From NCBI GenBank assembly GCA_030407315.1, contig JALQPE010000933.1, forward strand, positions 1 to 64,000: 64,000 bases of DNA. Direction: 5' to 3'. This DNA comes from Asparagopsis taxiformis (taxonomy: Eukaryota > Rhodophyta > Florideophyceae > Bonnemaisoniales > Bonnemaisoniaceae). Each line of letters opens with the position of its first letter. Positions within the stretch are counted from its first letter, which is position 1. This document shows, piece by piece, positions 61,590-64,000 of the stretch. The notes beneath the pieces are model-generated. The model had not been told where the DNA came from and made no database searches. It worked only from the letters and a program-made list of their open reading frames with translations. The translations under genes were made by a program, and so were the position numbers.

Positions 61590-62640
61590 CACTCCTGCAT
61601 CACATACACAACATCAGAATCAACCACAACAGTCAGACTCAAAAGCAACGCTTACCACGACAGATATCCTAGAAACTCCCTTACTTACCTCTCCGAGAGG
61701 ATGACTGAATCATCCATCCTACACAAAATACAAACCATGATCCAAAAACCTTGCAATGAATAATCAAAGTCAGCAGTCCATATCTTCGCAAAACAAGTCT
61801 TGGTGCTCAGTAAAACTTACCTTCTGTCATCAACATTCCTGCATCATCTACACAACATCGGAATCAACCACAACAGTCAGACTCAAAACCAACCTTCCAT
61901 CACAGCATACTTTCAAAACTCGCACACTTACCTTCGCTCCACACAATACACACCATGACTCAATAGGCTTCCAATGAAAAATATCGCATCAACGGAAATA
62001 GTCAGACTCAAAACCAACCTTCCCTCGCTGCTTACTTTCAAAACTCGCACACTTACTTTACCTGTTCCATCCTGCACACAATAAAAACCATAAATCACGT
62101 AATCGTGTAGCCAAGAAAAGTAGTCAGCATTCCGCATCTTCGCACAACCGGTCTGGGCGCCCAATGTGACTTACCTTCCGTCATCACTATTCCTCCATCA
62201 CCTACGCAACATCGGATTCAATCGCAACAGTCAGATTGAAAACCAACGTTTCCCTCGCTACATACCCTGAGAACTCGCAAATGTACCTCTCATCCATCCT
62301 ACACACAATACAAACCATGATCCAAAAACCTTGCAATTAACAATAATCATAGTCAGCAGTCCATATCTTCGCAAAGCACATCTTGGCACTCAATGAAACT
62401 TACCTTCCGTCATCAACATTCCTGCATCATCTACACAACATCGGAATCAACCACAACAGTCAGACTCAAAATCAACCTTCCCTCACAGCATACTTTCAAA
62501 ACTTCACGTACCTCTCTTCCATCCTCCGCTCAATACACACCATCAGTCAACAGGCTTCCCATGAAAAATATCGCATCAACGGAAATAGTCAGACTCAAAA
62601 CCCACGCTTCCCTCAACGCATACCCTCGAGGGTAGAGGAT
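61590..62640. repeat. Tandem array with alternating 240 and 350 bp spacing
   Basis: CCTGCATCAYMTACACAACATCRGAATCAACC and the following CACAACAGTCAGACTCAAAA recur near 61598, 61838, 62190 and 62426. Short ORFs here are repeat products. Confidence 0.8.
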
Positions 62641-62649
62641 GGAACGAAG

Positions 62650-62687
62650 GTACGTGCGCGAATCTTGATCAAGATTCGCGCACGTAC
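62650..62687. repeat. 38 bp perfect palindrome
   Basis: GTACGTGCGCGAATCTTGA meets its exact reverse complement with no spacer. Confidence 0.97.
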
Positions 62688-62710
62688 AAAGCAAAGTCGG
62701 TCAAAGAAGA

Positions 62711-62971
62711 TCAGTCGGTGATGAGGGCGGAGTGGAGCCTGCGGCGTCGACCGGACAGCTTTCTGCGTCCGCTTAAGTCTTGCTGTGCATACTCGAAATC
62801 ATCGCCGGCAGTGAGATTGAGTATGGCCCAAGCCATGGTCTCTGATTCCCCGAACAAAGAGATCCGGATCGAGAACAACGAATATAAACATATAATCATA
62901 TATATGAGAATCCATTTGCTTTCCTTACATGATCTGTGGCATATCCGCTGTAAAGCACATTCAGATTCCAC
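62711..62971 (-). other. Short minus-strand frame, product unknown
   Basis: The last 50 codons (S-L-F-G-E-S-E-T-M-A-W-A ... S-G-R-R-K-L) look protein-like, but no start or domain is evident. Possibly a terminal exon; weak. Confidence 0.2.
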
Positions 62972-63284
62972 GAAGTTTGGAAATAAAAAAGTTTATTATT
63001 ACAAATGAATTAATTGAAAATTCATCTCCCAGGGCAGTCGTTCGTCCTTCCATGCACACGTTGCCAGCACGCAATGTGATGTAACAGTTGGAAATGATTG
63101 AACTCTCGGTTAAATTCCACCGTTGGGATGTCAGCTGGAGTGAGCACAAAACTACTACCCAAAAAACTACGAACACGTTACATTCCAAGTCTCGAAAGCA
63201 CCACAAAAATAAAATTGGTCGCATCTGGACGGCACAGTCTCCCCTGTTCAGCTCGCAATCCTCCCTTTTGCGTCAAAACTCGAC
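62972..63284. other. Upstream region of the gene at 63285
   Basis: AT-rich. No clear TATA box close to the ATG. Confidence 0.3.
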
Positions 63285-64000
63285 ATGGAATGCAAGTATG
63301 AAGGGTGCTTCTACTACTGCGTAGATGCTTATGCGCTCGCGCTGCATGAGCGAACGTGTCGCTACCGTTTCAACCCCTCTCCCCAACATTTCAACAACGC
63401 TCGTGTCCCTGCCGTCACCCATGAGCCTGCTCGAAACGGCGACCATGATTCCCCGCAACCCAGCTCCCCAGACCCAGAATCTGGTCGTGCTTCCTCCAGC
63501 GACTCACCCTGTGACGCTTCACTGCCACCAACCTCAACCCCCTCCCGCGCAGACCTCCTCGTGCAATCCCTCGCCGCCAGTCTCACAACCCTCGAGTACA
63601 AGGCCGGCGCTGGCCGCGTGAGCGAAGTCATCACCATCCTACAAGACCCCGCATTCTCCCTAGAAAAGTTCAACAGCGCCGTTCGCACCGTAGAAGAATG
63701 TCGCCACGTTACCGCTTCCATGGTCGAAACACATTTCCGCACCGAAGGTTACAAGAGCCACATCATTCCAGACAAAACTGGTAAGTACTCGGCACAGCTG
63801 TACCTCCGCGACCCAGTCGACATGCTCCGCAGGCAGTTAGCACTGGCTAACGACCAAAATACTCTCTTCCACCCCTCCCCACAGACCGCCCCAGACGGCA
63901 CCGCAATATTTTCTCATCCCCTACACACAGAATTCGCGAAAACGCTGCACCAGGTTACTAGACAGCGCGTGCAGCTCTCGGAAGATCCACAGGTCGTATG
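63285..64000 (+). CDS. Zinc-finger protein, possible Plavaka-like transposase N-terminus (partial)
   Basis: Open from ATG 63285 (CGACATGG) to the end of the window, 238 codons. It starts with C-K-Y-E-G-C, then 14 residues to L-H-E-R-T-C, an atypical C2H2/C2HC finger. A P/S-rich linker follows, then L-L-V-Q-S-L-A-A-S-L, and later L-Y-L-R-D-P-V-D-M-L-R-R-Q-L and F-S-H-P-L-H-T-E-F-A. A finger followed by an R-D-P-x-x-x-L block and a Y/F-S-x-x-x-T-x-x-x-x block is the layout of the N-terminal half of Plavaka-type (CACTA-related) transposases. This is only a pattern match and the catalytic part lies outside the window. Confidence 0.5.
   Translation, partial: MECKYEGCFYYCVDAYALALHERTCRYRFNPSPQHFNNARVPAVTHEPARNGDHDSPQPSSPDPESGRASSSDSPCDASLPPTSTPSRADLLVQSLAASLTTLEYKAGAGRVSEVITILQDPAFSLEKFNSAVRTVEECRHVTASMVETHFRTEGYKSHIIPDKTGKYSAQLYLRDPVDMLRRQLALANDQNTLFHPSPQTAPDGTAIFSHPLHTEFAKTLHQVTRQRVQLSEDPQVV

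Noticed and set aside
63781..63884. Intron-like stretch with GTAAGT donor, CTAAC and CCCACAG acceptor
   Set aside because: Its 104 nt length shifts the frame into an early stop, while the unspliced frame stays open with protein-like sequence to the window end.

Overview
The window is eukaryotic DNA dominated by transposable elements. The evidence is four Ty1/copia elements with 475-488 bp LTRs, a chromodomain Ty3/gypsy remnant, a short U2-type intron with donor, CTAAC branch point, pyrimidine tract and AG, a TATA-driven ORF with a good ATG context, large TIR transposons and no operon structure. The half-tRNA primer site, the element families and the absence of dense host genes would fit a florideophyte red alga such as Chondrus. 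That is inference only; other algae or protists with similar mobile elements remain possible.

Layout. 1-3030: remains of a gene with a ParB-like fragment and a 2-oxoglutarate/Fe(II) oxygenase domain broken by frameshifts. 3200-5215: tandem array of 390-500 bp units. 5540-6850: G-rich tract, then a cluster of GGACGTCC/TACTAG words. 7022-8164 (minus): second ParB-like gene with one in-frame stop. 8621-9612: palindromic repeats and a 62 nt hairpin. 9917-13972: CACTA/TNP2-like transposase frame with one in-frame TAG. 14.0-16.3 kb: repeats and hairpins, no convincing gene. 16321-18111 (minus): gypsy Gag cut by a copia LTR.

18112-57066 is one nested block. Copia element A (LTRs 18112-18586 and 56592-57066) is interrupted twice: by a 12.9 kb TIR DNA transposon (19180-32125, 46 bp TIRs, TTGG duplication) and by copia B (32998-52514, ACAGC duplication). 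B contains copia C (37189-50215, ATGTA duplication), and C contains copia D (38300-44826, AACGC duplication). All four copia elements lie on the minus strand. D is nearly intact and its two LTRs look identical by eye.

The TIR transposon is the most unusual unit. It encodes a DUF7869-like transposase candidate, a 986-residue protein joining a ParB-like N-terminus to a DPPY-type DNA methyltransferase, a short paralogue of the transposase that lacks the catalytic core, and a decayed NB-ARC/WD40 (NLR-type) gene.

The copia elements also look novel. Upstream of gag each carries a small ORF with two U1/JAZ-type zinc fingers. The start codon of this ORF exists only after removal of a 96-97 nt intron that joins A to TG. 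Their leaders also hold a tRNA-like module, a TGACA-rich patch, a family-specific minisatellite and a primer site matching the anticodon arm of initiator tRNA-Met.

57067-57507 is a gypsy integrase C-terminus with chromodomain. It is followed by CG-rich non-coding DNA, a 43 bp x 13 satellite (60438-61005), further repeats, a 38 bp perfect palindrome and the 5' part of a zinc-finger gene running off the right edge (63285-64000).
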